Shown here in pieces: positions 43,776 through 55,237 of a DNA stretch of 60,946 bases. Numbering within the stretch: the first letter of the stretch is position 1; each line of letters starts with the position of its first letter. The stretch comes from Agrocybe praecox (taxonomy: Eukaryota; Basidiomycota; Agaricomycetes; Agaricales; Agrocybaceae): the NCBI GenBank assembly GCA_964017145.1, contig CAXHKQ010000088.1, forward strand, positions 1 through 60,946, in the 5' to 3' direction. A program made the position numbers and the translations under genes. The notes under the pieces were generated by a model that saw only the letters and a program-made list of their open reading frames with translations, did not search any database and had not been told where the DNA came from.

Positions 43776-44505
43776 TTACTTGCTCGCAAATTGGTCCCAA
43801 TAGCTCCAATCTTTATCCTCCCAATCTATACTTTCTGAGTTGGCAAAGATAATTGGCGTAAAAGGTGGTGCTTCAGATTGAGAGTCGAAAGTGTAACGGG
43901 CGCCTAAAAGTTCAAGCCAATTTACTGGAGGTGTCGTGTTGGAAAGTGGTGGAGTTGATATGCTGGAAGATGGTGATTCAGTTAATGCATTGGAAGATGG
44001 AAAAGTAAGGTTCGGAGAAAACAACGAGGAAGTCGAAGGAAAAATGGAGGAAGACTGATTGGTTGGTGCTTGGATCTGTTCCGACAATTCTTGGATCTGC
44101 TGCTCATTGCACCTGTGTAGCTGATGATTGAAAAGATCAAGACCCAACGGATCTAGATGGTGGAAAGGGGATTGAGCATGAGAAGATTCGGTTGCGTCCG
44201 AAATTCTCAGTAGCGCAAGGTGGCCTTCGATGTTTGTATTGTCTTGCAAAGACCAAAGAGGTGGCAGGAGTTCGATATCAATACTCGAGGACTGCTTAAT
44301 GCTTGGGATCTGAAAATGTCCTCAGTAGCTGCCCAGACAATTTTTGAGTTTTTTGTACCACAAAACATACCGTCACAGTCGCCGAAGACATTTGACAAAG
44401 CCCAGAGAGATGAAAAGACTCCTTTATAGATATTTTTGTGGAGTCCAAGATATGGTCATCAGAGCATGCAAGCTGCTTGGCTTCTTGGCCTTGCTGAGCG
44501 TCCAT
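43776..44505 (-). CDS. Ser/Pro-rich hypothetical protein
   Basis: Two exons (44505-44371 and 44309-43776; 61-nt GTATGT...TTTCAG intron) give 222 aa. It starts MDAQQGQEAKQLACSDDHIL. The middle has a helical Gln/Leu-rich patch (CNEQQIQELSEQIQ) and a long Ser/Pro/Thr-rich disordered region, and it ends with a conserved-looking WLELLGARYTF and an acidic Trp-rich tail (SIDWEDKDWSYWDQF). The tail resembles acidic activation regions, but that is inference. The 18-bp palindrome lies 98 bp upstream of the ATG. No stops or frameshifts were seen. Confidence 0.6.
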
Positions 44506-44602
44506 AGTAATGTGATTGTTTAAAAACAAGAACAACCAACTACCTTAATGCAGAGTCGTGGACTATGAAATTTAGGCGAAAACGTGTAGTTGTGGCTGTG
44601 CT

Positions 44603-44620
44603 TGGCCAGGATCCTGGCCA
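44603..44620. promoter_or_regulatory. 18-bp perfect palindrome, copy 2
   Basis: TGGCCAGGATCCTGGCCA is identical to the copies at 42355 and 45605, and lies 98 bp upstream of the ATG at 44505. It is followed by a direct repeat of TTTGTTGCAACTC (44630-44660). Confidence 0.65.
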
Positions 44621-44730
44621 TTCTCAATTTGTTGCAACTCATCTAAATTTGTTGCAACTCGTCTTTTACATAGTAAAAACTTGACAATACGGTAATTACA
44701 ACTACAAGATATGTACCAACTATGTGTGAA

Positions 44731-45545
44731 CTATGCACTTCCGCAAATTGAGACATCTTCCATGATCTCATCATCTTCACTATCCCTAAAAATAAATCAT
44801 GCACCGTCAATGCACCATCAAGAGAGGAATTTAGAAAACATAAAGCAGGAGACTTACTGGGTTAGATCTATCAAATTTTCTGCACCGCTCCCATTATCTT
44901 CGTGATCACTGAAAATAGATTATACAATATTAACAAGAAAATTTGAAGAATATGAAGGCAGAAGAGGACTTACTTCGTTAGATCTATCGGATTTTCTGCA
45001 TCACCTTGGGGCTCATTATCTTCACTATCCCTGAAGATAAATTACACTATCAACAGGGAGATTTAAAGACTATGAAGGCAGTAGAAGACTTACTTGGTTA
45101 AATCTATTGGGTATGCCGCTCCACCTCGCCCAAGTCGTCCAGCTTCATAACGCTCCTGATAGAATTCTGCTTGGACTCTTGCTATGTATGTGCTAGCAGA
45201 CACATGGAAGCTGAACCTTTCGATGGGGAAATGATCTGGTCCTGGATTCAATAGCCATTCGGGTCCATGAGCACCAGGGTACAGTTCGACTGAGCGGAAA
45301 AGAGTGTGGGTAACAACTATATCCTTCCTCATTGGGACCTCCTTCCATACTAGCGCCCATTTCCAATACACACGAATATTGACAGTGGATTTTTGTGAAA
45401 ATAGGTAGATGTCGCCCGTCGTTCCAAGAGAAGGAGATGGGCAGGGGAAAAGCGATGAATGGTATTTGTTGTACCTTCTTGTCATCCCACTGAGATCATC
45501 AAACTCACATGGAGCAAAAGATATTTGTATTCCTACAAACTCCAT
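44731..45545 (-). CDS. 204-aa protein with three tandem SUMO-interaction-like motifs
   Basis: Four exons (45545-45094, 45030-44974, 44908-44858, 44785-44731) join in frame; lengths 452+57+51+55 give 205 codons. The ~145-residue N-terminal domain (MEFVGIQISFAPCEFDD ... WLLNPGPDHFPIERFSFHV) is unrecognised. The tail reads PIDLTKDSEDNE, PIDLTNDHEDNG, LIDLTQDSEDDE. A hydrophobic IDLT core followed by acidic/Ser residues is a textbook SUMO-interaction motif. Each motif straddles a phase-2 intron, and introns 1 and 2 are nearly alike, so the array arose by tandem duplication of an exon-intron unit. A role in binding SUMOylated nuclear proteins is inferred. The ATG at 45545 is preferred to an upstream ATG because the 18-bp palindrome would otherwise be coding. 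Confidence 0.7.
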
Positions 45546-45604
45546 GGTTTGGTTGAGCGATGAGGTCTGCGATGAAGTGTGACACAACGACAACTTAAGC
45601 GAGC

Positions 45605-45622
45605 TGGCCAGGATCCTGGCCA
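45605..45622. promoter_or_regulatory. 18-bp perfect palindrome, copy 3
   Basis: TGGCCAGGATCCTGGCCA lies 60 bp upstream of the ATG at 45545. The three copies share only the palindrome, not the flanks, which suggests a selected site rather than part of a duplicated block. Confidence 0.65.
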
Positions 45623-45645
45623 AACACGTCATGGTGGCCAATATC

Positions 45646-46160
45646 TTCCTAGTATGTCAATCTTTGTTGAAAATCACTTAATTGTCTAATTATCTTATCA
45701 GACTCACATAAACCGTTACCCGTTCTAGCCCTTAAAACTGCTCGCCCTTACTATGGAATCAAGTGAGCTTGAAGCCAAAGCTCCAAGGCCCCAAAGCTAT
45801 CTATTGGATTGGACTGAAGTGAAATCTAGAAGGATGGGGTAGATGAAAGAGAATACATGCATAATTCAAGTTAGTCCTGGGCAAGCCAGTGGTGAGTTGA
45901 GGTCTGTGCCTGCCGGATGTTTTAGACGTCTAAAGCCACCATCTAGGTCAACCAATCATCTGCATCAATCATTTTCAACTCTCAGATCTTATCCCTCCAG
46001 TAACAATTTCTCTCTCAACTATTCTCAATTTCTCGCGCTATGCCATTGTTTCAATGACATGGCACATCTACTAGTTCATCTCTACGCATGAGTCAGCTCG
46101 ATAATGTAACGCCCACTGGCATCTACACCACGGTACTGTTGACAGGTCTGGGTTCCCAGT
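45646..46160. other. Spacer before the chitin synthase relic
   Basis: I see no supported gene here. It separates the minus-strand gene block from the plus-strand gene-fragment mosaic and may hold the breakpoint between them. Confidence 0.4.
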
Positions 46161-46164
46161 TCCC

Positions 46165-48712
46165 ATCGTTCACCGTCAATCATTATAATGGACCTGTTAC
46201 TTACTCAGCCGAGGGATTCCTTGACCGTAACTTGGATGCCATCAACTTCGACTTCATCTGCCTACCACGACTCGCAAGGTGCTGCCGATGGTCACGAAGG
46301 GTCCGGTACCGTCAATCCTTTCGTCAAAGGACTTTTCTCTGCCAAAGCCATCGCAACCTAAACCCATCCACGGAATGAAGACAACATTGTTGCAGCTCAG
46401 CAGGCTGTCAAACCAATGCGTGCTCCTTCGACAAGAAGGAAGAATACTCTCAAGCGTCTACCTGCCGTCAAGGAAAATGCTGATATCGAAGAGAAAGACC
46501 GAGATGAAGATGAAACCGCTGCTGGCGGCGGCGGCCAGCTCTCTTCGTCGAGTCCAGGTGTAGCTGGCGAGTTCAAGGCAGCTCTGGATACCCTATTCAA
46601 GACAATCGAGGAGACCCAACCTTGGTATGTTTTCTGTATCAACCCCAACGACTCGCAACTGCCCAACCAGCTGGAAGGCAGGAGTGTTAAGGGTCAAGTA
46701 AAGGCTGTGGGTTTAACGGAAATTGCCAAACACTGCGTCAATATCTTCGAGGTTAATATGACCCCCGAGGAGTTCTGCGAACGTTACAAGGAAGGTTTGC
46801 AAGCAGGAGGTGTCACAGAGGGCAATGAAAGAGAAGTAATTGCGCAAGCGAGGACTGTGTTCGGGCTGGGTGAAAAGGATCTTGTACTTGGAGCACATAA
46901 AGTAAGTCCCTTTCCTGTTTAGCAGCGTCACATTTCTCTTAGATTATTTCTTTAGGTCTTCTTGTCTCAAGCAGCGTTCCATAAGTTTGAAGATCAACTT
47001 CGCTCTCGTGATATGGACGAGCAGAAGAGGGATCGTCTGAGGGACGCTGAGGCGGAAGCTGGCCTCGATCCTCGGGGACTTCAGGATCCTTATGCTCCTT
47101 ACCGTTCGCCCCATGAAGAGGTGGATGGAGCTTGGTCTAACAATTACTCTGACGCCTATGCCAATTCCAACCAGGCTCTTCCTCTCGTAGCCAATGCTTC
47201 TCCATTCCAGAGAGCTGATCTTTATGAAGACGATTACGAAGAGAATAAATCCGTACGCAGTGACGACTTCGATGCACGCAGCAAGTTCACCAGCCAGCGG
47301 GATGATTCTATGTCCCACTTCGGTTCCGAGTCTTATGCGCCTTCACGCAACATGTTCCAGAATACTGACAAGAGAGGCTTAATGGAAAAGGAGGCACTTC
47401 CCGGAGAAATACAGGAAGGCGAGACGACCGAGGTGCTTAAAGAAAGCTCTGCCCGCCGTCGCTGGGTAGCTTTGTGTTGGGTCCTTACATGGTGGATTCC
47501 ATCGCCTTTCTTGACTTATATTGGCAGGATGAAGCGCATCAACGTCCGTCAAGCATGGCACGAAAAATTCGCTCTTAACATGATTATCTGGTTCGTCTGT
47601 GCCATTGCCGTCTTTATTATTGCCGTTCTCGGTGTTGTCATTTGTCCCACGGAACACGTCTTCAACTCACAGGAATTGGCCTCACATTCTTTCGCTTTGA
47701 ATCCCAATAACGTTTATACCTCTATTCGGGGAGAAGTCTTCGACCTGACCTCAGTTGCACACACACATAGTCGCATCGTTACTGTCGTCCCTGGGAAATC
47801 AATCTTGAAATACGGTGGAGAGTCCGCAGATGCTATCTTCCCTGTCCAGGTAAGATCCACCTTTTCTCCTTTAGAGCTTTTTTTTTTGACTTCGTCGTGT
47901 GTAGGTCAGCGCACTTTGCAACGGCATTACAGGATCAGTCAGCCCCCATGTTGTCTTGGACTCCAAGAACAACACGGACGTCAATGCTCAATACCACGAC
48001 TTCCGCGCATTCACGAATGACTCTCGTCCTGACTGGTATTTCGAGCGAATGGTCGAAATGAGGTATCAAGCGCGTGTTGGGTTTTTCGGAATGACCCCTA
48101 AAGAAATCAGGAACTGAGCAGCCCATCTGCCGTTAAAACCCCTGATGGAATCCAAGCCCCAGCAGGCACGAGTGCTGAATTCATGTCTGGCGACGTGTTG
48201 AGCTTGTTTAAGTTCAATGCAGGCCAAGATATCAAAAAGCTGTTGGATTCTCTCCAGATTGATAAGGCCGTATTGGCTCGCCAGAAAGTCTGCCGCCGCA
48301 ACTTATTCTTGGTCGGCAAAGTCAATAATCGACAATCTCCTCGATGACTTTTCGCCCAATATATTCTACTCGTGTTGTCCATGATCATGATGGCCATCAT
48401 CGGTTTTAAATTCTTGGCATCCATCAACTTTGGTGCAGCTCGCGCTCCTGAGGACCACGACAAGTTCGTTACTTGCCAGGTGCCATGCTATCCTGAAGGT
48501 GATAGCTCGCTGCACAAGACCATTGACTCCCTCACTCAATTGAAGTATGACGACAAGCGCAAACTCATCGTCGTCATTTGCGATGGTATGATTGTTGGTT
48601 CTGGGAACGATCGACTTACGCCCCGCATTGTGCTTAACATCCTTGGTGCTGATCCTAACTCCTGGACCCAGAGCCTCTTAGTTTCATGTCTCTCGAAAAT
48701 TTGCGGTAAGTG
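46165..48712 (+). pseudogene. Myosin-motor chitin synthase relic, part 1
   Basis: The relic encodes the end of the myosin-like motor (HYNGPVTYSAEGFLDRN; EETQPWYVFCINPNDSQLPN; FEVNMTPEEFCERYKEGL), a linker, two membrane segments (WVALCWVLTWWIPSPFL; MIIWFVCAIAVFIIAVLGVV), and the start of the catalytic domain ([34 protein letters not shown]). These belong to class V/VII fungal chitin synthases. Defects: the 5' part of the motor is missing; there is a frameshift near 46250; a TAA at 46359-46361 sits where CAA is expected; part of the region after KEIRN (about 48110) is deleted; and a frameshift precedes [11 protein letters not shown]. Similarity stops abruptly at about 48712, where GCN1 sequence begins. 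Introns such as 46903-46955 are kept. Confidence 0.88.
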
Positions 48713-50462
48713 AAACTTCAAATACCATTCAAACGGTCTCTCATGAATGTATATTTGTGAAGATCGCAACTAGGTCTAGTCTACGTACATCTCAGTACAA
48801 ACAGTCAGCACTCCAATATCCGAAAACAGGTCAACATCTCAATCGTTGAAGCGACTTCTCGGAGCCCACAATTGAGTGATCGAGTCATCCGTGAAGCTTT
48901 ATCAAGTTTCATTGCTCGTGGTCCTCCATCCTAAAAAGCTCCAGCTACCACAGATGAACAAACGCAGCCGTGGAACAAACATGCACGCTTATCTGCTCTT
49001 CTTCTCAGTACCGTCTCGTACGGTGAAGACGTAGGACCGACCCTCCGAGAGAATGCCATTGTAGAGCTGATAGTTCTAGCTCATCATCATCTCATATGTC
49101 CGTACGTCATGATTTTGTTTCATGAATAATATCACTAATCATAAGTGCTGTATAGGTGGAACCGATCGTCAGTTATGGGTCGATATATGTCAGAGAGCCG
49201 GCTTAGATCCCCGGGAGGTCGTGGACAAGCATATTGACAAGTTGATGAGATTGATTCTGGAAGCCACTGTTGCATCTTCCAAGGTTTGTATTTTGGTCAC
49301 TTTCGCCTTATGAAGCTTTATTTGACCTACTCTCGCTCAGTATGGATTTGCCGATGCTGCCTACAGTTCAGTGACGACTCTGGCATTCATTTCGCCTGTT
49401 CTCGTACTTTCTCAGGTTCTGGTTCAGTTGAAAGCGGACCTTGACCCTCAAGTTCTACATGCTATTTCGGATGATGACCTCTCTATCTGGGCTACACACG
49501 AAGGGACTACATTTGTCGATGGTTTGTTGATCATATTCTCTTCTATCTGCATAATTTGGCTTACTGTTTATAAGTATTATCCTCGTCGAAAGCAGAGGCA
49601 AAGCCCGACAAAGGAAAAGATCATGAAATTGCGAAATGGGAGGCAGAAGTCCGCAAATCGCTTGCAGCGAAGAAATCTACTTCTACAACGCTAACCAGGC
49701 AGCAACAGGCTCTTGTACAAGCACAATTGGAAAAAGAAGCAAAAATCAGGCTTTACGTTCAAACAATCCAAGCTCATCTTGTTCGAGGATTAAATTTGGT
49801 CAGAAGTCTTGTTGCTTCCGGCGTGGAGGAATTTCACTCGCAGATGTCCTCCATCGTCTCGCTATTGCTGAAAGGTGCTTTGGATAGAGGCTCTTTTTTA
49901 GCAGGTTCTGAAGCATTTGAAACATACCTGGTATGATCAAACCTTAAAGCCACCGTTTTGCCTTTCTTAACGTAACATCTAGGAACTTGCAAAAAGTACA
50001 TCAGATCGTCTCAACACCATTGGACGTTGGATAGGTATCGCATCTCTCAGATGTTTGAAAATTGGTTCCGTTCCAGAAGAACTTCAAGCTGAACCATTGC
50101 ACAGTATGTTCAGTTAACTATTGTCTTTCATTTCATTTTGTTGAAATCGCGCATAGTGCTTGTCATTCGCGTTCTTTACCGACTGCGCTTCTTATCTGAA
50201 AAGGCACCTTTCGACGCTGCTACATTTTCGTATGCTTTCCCCCTACTCAGCCAAATTCTCACTGGAGGAGGAATAAAAGGCGAAGAAGAAGAAGACGATC
50301 CCCTTGAGCAAGTGGCTCTGGTACTGGAAATAATCAAGTTTCATTGCGGTGAATGTAAGCTAAGCTTGGGGCCATACATTTGATGCTAAAAATGCCTTCA
50401 TAGTCTCAAATCCTGCATTCCCACGGTTGTCGACAATTCAAAACCTCATTCATGTCATTAGG
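48713..50462 (+). pseudogene. GCN1: Internal fragment of translational activator GCN1
   Basis: Exons encode GCN1 HEAT-repeat sequence: VRSLVASGVEEF-type blocks, KWEAEVRKSLAAKKSTSTTL, QQALVQAQLEKEAKIR, LVIRVLYRLRFLSEKAPFDA and LEQVALVLEIIKFHCGE. GCN1 is a ~2,600-aa ribosome-bound activator of the eIF2-alpha kinase GCN2; only a few hundred internal residues are here. A TAA after GPPS (48931-48933) and a frameshift near 49520 break it. Introns (for example around 49280-49340 and 49936-49981) are retained. It lies exactly between two pieces of one chitin synthase on the same strand, so it is a captured or filler fragment rather than a working gene. Confidence 0.85.
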
Positions 50463-51035
50463 CAACAACCTATTGTCTAATGCCAAGCAGTCGCTCATTA
50501 CCATGATGCAGGTATGCATTTTTACAAGTTACGGTGCTTGTAATTCCTCCTTATTAACATAACAATTATAGGTTTACGAGTACTTCATCTCGCATCATAT
50601 GGCCAAGACTTTCGAAAGTTTGTTTGGTTCAGTCACTTGTTTACCTGGTTGTTTCACTCTTTATCGACTACGGATGGCCGACACACACAAGCCTTTGCTA
50701 ATTTCCAACCAACTTATCACGGACTACTCTGAGAATCACGTCGATACCTTGCACATGAAGAACCTTCTCCACCTTGGTGAAGATCGATACCTGACCACCC
50801 TCCTTCTCAAGCATTTCCCTCGCTTCAAGACGCAGTTCATTCGTGACGCGCATGCGTACACGGTGGTACCCGATGACTGGACTGTCTTGTTGTCGCAACG
50901 TCGTCGTTGGATTAACTCGACCGTTCACAATCTTGGGAGAACTTGTCTTCTTGGAGCAACTGTGTGGTTTCTGTTGTTTCTCCATACGTTTCGTAGTTAT
51001 GATCGATCTCATCTCCACGCAGGCTGCGGTATGAA
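50463..51035 (+). pseudogene. Chitin synthase relic, part 2 (catalytic core)
   Basis: It encodes [58 protein letters not shown] and the signature [17 protein letters not shown] (QRRRW motif), followed by the membrane segment [20 protein letters not shown]. It continues the same protein as part 1, but about 100 residues containing the DXD region are missing between them. It ends at about 51035, where the NRPS-like reductase fragment begins. An intron at about 50513-50571 is retained. Confidence 0.88.
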
Positions 51036-51059
51036 CCACCTCGCTCCCTGTAGTGGAGT

Positions 51060-52554
51060 TATACTGACTTTTCTTCAAGCAGTGGTCCCAGCTTCAGAGT
51101 CTGCATCAGCATCATCTTCTGAACTGAGTCTTTTGCTCAAGCCAAAGCCGTTTGACCTGAAGCCAGATCGAAGCATCCTTCCAGAGAAGCAGGGGTCCAA
51201 GTTGACTCGTTACATCAACTGTGAGTAGGACAGATTACTCTTCTCTTCTTTCATCAGTTAATGATCGTCAAATTATGCAGTCAACTTTTATACCACCTAC
51301 CGGAAGATCTTTACCATCATTTTCACCGCCAATTTGTTTGCATTTATTTGCTTCGTCGCAAAGGCGAACGGAGTTCCTCTCCCAAACGATGTTGCGAGCG
51401 CTTCTTCAGCAAACCTCATGTTCACTCTCCTCTTCCGACAGGAGAACTTTGTCAATTTGCTCTACGATATTGCTGTTTGCATTCCTCATTCTGTTCCACT
51501 TTCCATCCGTCGCAGACTGGCCAAAGTCTTCCATTACGGCGGTGCTCACAGCGGAAGTGGCACAGCTGCTGTGGTATGGTTCCTTCTCTACACCGCTCTA
51601 GTTACCAGAAAATATGTCCATGATCGCTCAAGGGACAACTTGGTCAATGTCGCTTTGTCCTGGGTCCTCGTCTCCATATTCCTTACAATCTTGGCCGCTG
51701 CCCATCCAAGATTCCAAGTCTTATTCCACGACCATTTCGAAGCTGGCCACCGTTTCGCTGGATGGACAGCACTCATCATTTTCTGGGCACACAACGGGCT
51801 TGTCGCAAGAGCTTCAGCCAGAGAAGCCAATATTCCCATCGGATTGTTCTTGGCCAAATCGCCCAAATTCTGGTTCTTCTGCGTATCGACCAGCTGCACC
51901 CTTCTTTCCTGGTCACGTCTGCGTCTGTGAGAAGTATACCCAGAAGTTCTCTCCGACCACGCTATCCGCCTGCATTCCAAGTACCGACCCATGCAGCCCT
52001 TCTATGGACTCAAGATTTCCAACAGACCCCTTCTCAAATAGCACGTGTTCGCCACTATCCCAGACAAGGACGAGAACGGCAAAATCAACGGATTCTCTGT
52101 CGTAGTTTTCAATGCCGGTGACTGGATGAGGCAGACCATTCAAAATCCGCCCACGAAGCTCTGGACGTGAGGATACCCTCTCCACGGGCTCCTTTACACC
52201 TCCAGACTCTTCAAGAGAATCGTCGTCGTCGCCACCGGATCAGGCATTGGCCCCTGTCTTTCCCTTCTTTACGCCAGCGTCACTCCGCGCCGGGTCCTCT
52301 GGTCTACCCCCCACCCGGAGACAACCTACGGCGCTAAGATTATGAACGCTGTTTTGAAAGCCGATCCGGATGCTATTGTCTGGAATACTCGCACTCTTGG
52401 TCGTCCCGACATGGTTGCTCTTGCGTATCAGCTTGTCCGGGAAAGTAATGCTGAGGCGGTTTTCATCATCTCGAATCCCAAGGTCACCAGGAAGGTCGTG
52501 TATGGTATGGAAACTCACGGTATTCCGGCATATGGTGCCATCTTTGACTCATAA
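51060..52554 (+). pseudogene. TmpA-like membrane oxidoreductase end of an NRPS-like enzyme
   Basis: The N-terminal linker ends [12 protein letters not shown], then an intron (about 51222-51289). It is followed by multiple membrane helices (FTIIFTANLFAFICFVA; YGGAHSGSGTAAVVWFLLY; HFEAGHRFAGWTALIIFWAH) and a nucleotide-binding reductase part (VVATGSGIGPCLSLLYA; HGIPAYGAIFDS). This matches the C-terminal region shared by fungal TmpA proteins and NPS12-type NRPS-like proteins; the adenylation and carrier domains are absent. Nonsense codons TGA 51928-51930, TAG near 52038 and TGA 52168-52170 are each one transition from the expected residue. The product is non-functional. Confidence 0.75.
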
Positions 52555-53268
52555 ATGCGCAAAACCTGGTTTTCACCCATTATCATCTTCGTGTCAATCA
52601 AGGTAGGCCTGCAGTCCAATATTTTAGGTCATTGATTGGGTGACTAATCCTATCTATGTACAGGGTGCAGTTTTTTCTTTTTTCCACCGATAGGTTTCCT
52701 TTCCATTAAATTGTTGTATATCATTCAAACTCAATTTTTATGGCCAGAATGGGCATGAAAGAAATCCGTGGAGGACGTGGACCTTGGGCTGAGGACTTTT
52801 ACCTTTGGTCAAACTTACGTTCACGATGTCTGTGCCGTTCATATTGTGGTGGTAAGTAGCAGCTTCTGGATCGCTGGAAGACACGTATTTTTAACAAATC
52901 TTGTCGATTCTAAAACGTCTCGAGCATCTCCCCCTTGGCGTTGGCGTCGCCGCTGTACAGTATCGAAAGAATAATTTCAAGCAACCATCGTGCTATCTTA
53001 TTGAAGTAGTATATCTAGCAAATTATCGCATGACGATCGCCCGGAGATGGATGGACCTAACGCCTGGCATGCATGTATACCTCAGGTCGTCCCAAGTCCA
53101 GTATATATTCAGACGGCTGTTCGGGTTTGCGGTGGTGTAGTGACGGCCCCACTCATGCTGACCAGATGGGGTCTGAACGTTATAAAAGCCGGTAATAATT
53201 TGATTATCGGTTCAAGAGCAACACACGTCTCTCCACATCTCCCAACATCGCTGAACGACATCCGGAGA
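52555..53268 (+). promoter_or_regulatory. Upstream region of the aldo/keto reductase, with TATA box
   Basis: No gene is supported here. TATAAAAG at 53181-53188 lies 81 bp upstream of the reductase ATG and fits a core promoter. This suggests the reductase arrived with its own promoter. Confidence 0.5.
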
Positions 53269-55237
53269 ATGGCTGAAAACAGGAAGAAGTTATTGTATGG
53301 TAAATACCATCTGATTGTGAACGTGTACCTTTTCGTATCAGCACGAGCTGAATACTTTATCTTTGCTCTTTCTCCTTGTAGTGCGCCTTGGGTCTTCTGG
53401 GCTGAAAGTGTCAAGGATCATATTAGGGTGCATGTCGTATGGGTCTCCGGAATGGCAATCGTGGGTTCTTCCCGAGGAGGAGTCCATAAAGCATATCAAA
53501 GCTGCGTAAGTATAGCACGCAGTCAGCTCTTGGCATTGCGATGAATTTTTGTATGGGACATCGGTCGTTGTGATTGTGGAAAGATATGACGCAGGAATAA
53601 TCACATTTGACACGGCGAATGTGAGTGTGTTTGTACTATCTTTCTTTCTTTCTTCTTCTCGTCTTAAAACATATTTGGATCCTTTCTGCTCCATAGGTCT
53701 ACTCCAATGGTCGTTCCGAAATCGTCTTGGGCAAAGCCACCAAGCAATTCAATCTTCCTCGAGATGAAATCGTAGTCATGACCAAAGTATGTCTCGTCCA
53801 TCCAGCTGCCAATTCTCCGTGAGTGGAGTACGGACTCGGAGGAAGAGACCTCGAGCAGGAAACTCCCAACCTAGAAACTCAATTTGCATGCGATAGGTAT
53901 TTTTTACAGTTGAAAAAACGGCAGATACGGAGACACTGTTCATGACTGATGCCAACACGGAAGGATATGTCAATCAGCACGGTTTAAGTCGAAAAGTATG
54001 TATCTCTTGCCAGCCTTTAGCTTTGAGGGAGGATGGTTCACTAACCATGATATTTGAAAGCACATTCTCGAATCTGTTAAACATAGTTTGGAATGCCTGC
54101 AGGTCGATTACGTCGATGTATTGCAATGTGATGTGAATCTTAGCTTTTTTCACATTATATTTCTAATATTTATTTATTTTATCGTAGGCCATCGATTTGA
54201 TCCCGAAACACCAATCGCGGAAACGGTCAGCTCAAATTTGCGAAAAGGTCGCCTAAAAACCACTAACGTTGCAGAAATAAAATGAGATGCAAGTCCTTCA
54301 TGATGTTGTCCAAGCTGGATACGCCAGGTACATTGGAATGTCCTCCTGCTGGGCGTGGCAATGTGAGTTTCCCAGTCGTCGAGGCGCTCCAATCCACAGT
54401 CCCAGTGAAGCATGATTCTGATAACAATTGTTCCATGATGCACAACAGTCCACGCTATGCAAAGTGCATTCTTCTCGGTCTATTTGGAACCATGCCAACT
54501 ACTGAACATTGGCCATTTGGAATATTTGCTCAGACTATGCCATCAACAATAAGCTCACACCATTCATCTCGATGCAAAACCAATACAGCTTGATTTATAG
54601 GGAAGAAGAACGAGAGATGTTCCCGACATTAAAGGTGCTTTCCATCGACCTCATTATGATCAGTACAGCCAAATAACATGCTTTAGCATCTCAGTGTCGG
54701 TTCTATTCCTTGGTCCCCTCTCGGACGCGGAACACTTACGAAACCCTACGCCAACCGAGGAGATACAACCCGTTCAAAGGTAGACAGAATCAAGAAGCGG
54801 TATAACGAAGAGGCAACTGAGAAAATCGTTAACGCGTAAGCGGTTTTTCTCCAAGTCTTTATTCAATATCATAACACGTATATGCAAAGTGTCGAACGAA
54901 TCGCGACAGCAAAAGGCATCAGCATGGCACAAGTGGCGTTGGCCTGGGTTCTGTCCAAAGAAGGTACGCGTTAATCACATTCTCTTTGACTGAGCCAGGA
55001 CAATTGATCCAATGCGATGCGGTGTGGCACCCTCTTAGATATCTCTGCACCTATTGTAGGCTCAACATCTTTGGAGAACTTACACGATATCCTCGGTTAG
55101 TCATTTGTATGGCGCTTGTAGCCGATTGAAGCTCATACCCGACGCCTTTTCTAAGTGCTTTCGATGTCAAGTTGTCGGACAAAGAAATTGAAGAATTAGA
55201 ACCATACCAGCCTCAAAATCCGATCGGATTCAAATAA
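53269..55237 (+). CDS. Aldo/keto reductase (NADP-dependent)
   Basis: The gene has about nine short exons. ATG 53269 (MAENRKKLLY) joins VRLGSSGLKVSRIILGCMSY via the intron 53300-53381. Catalytic residues are recognisable: Asp and Tyr in ITFDTANVYSNGRSE, Lys in EIVVMTK, and His in LQCHRFD, formed by splicing T to GC across the intron ending at about 54188. Later blocks are GYARYIGMSSCWAWQ, NNKLTPFISMQNQYS, REEEREMFPTLK, GSIPWSPLGRG, ISMAQVALAWVLSKEG and PIVGSTSLENLHDILG. The usual stretch between AWQ and YAINN is poorly preserved (54360-54535), so one exon may be damaged. The family reduces aldehydes and ketones in the cytosol. No nonsense codon is certain, so it may be the only functional gene of this cluster. 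Confidence 0.75.
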
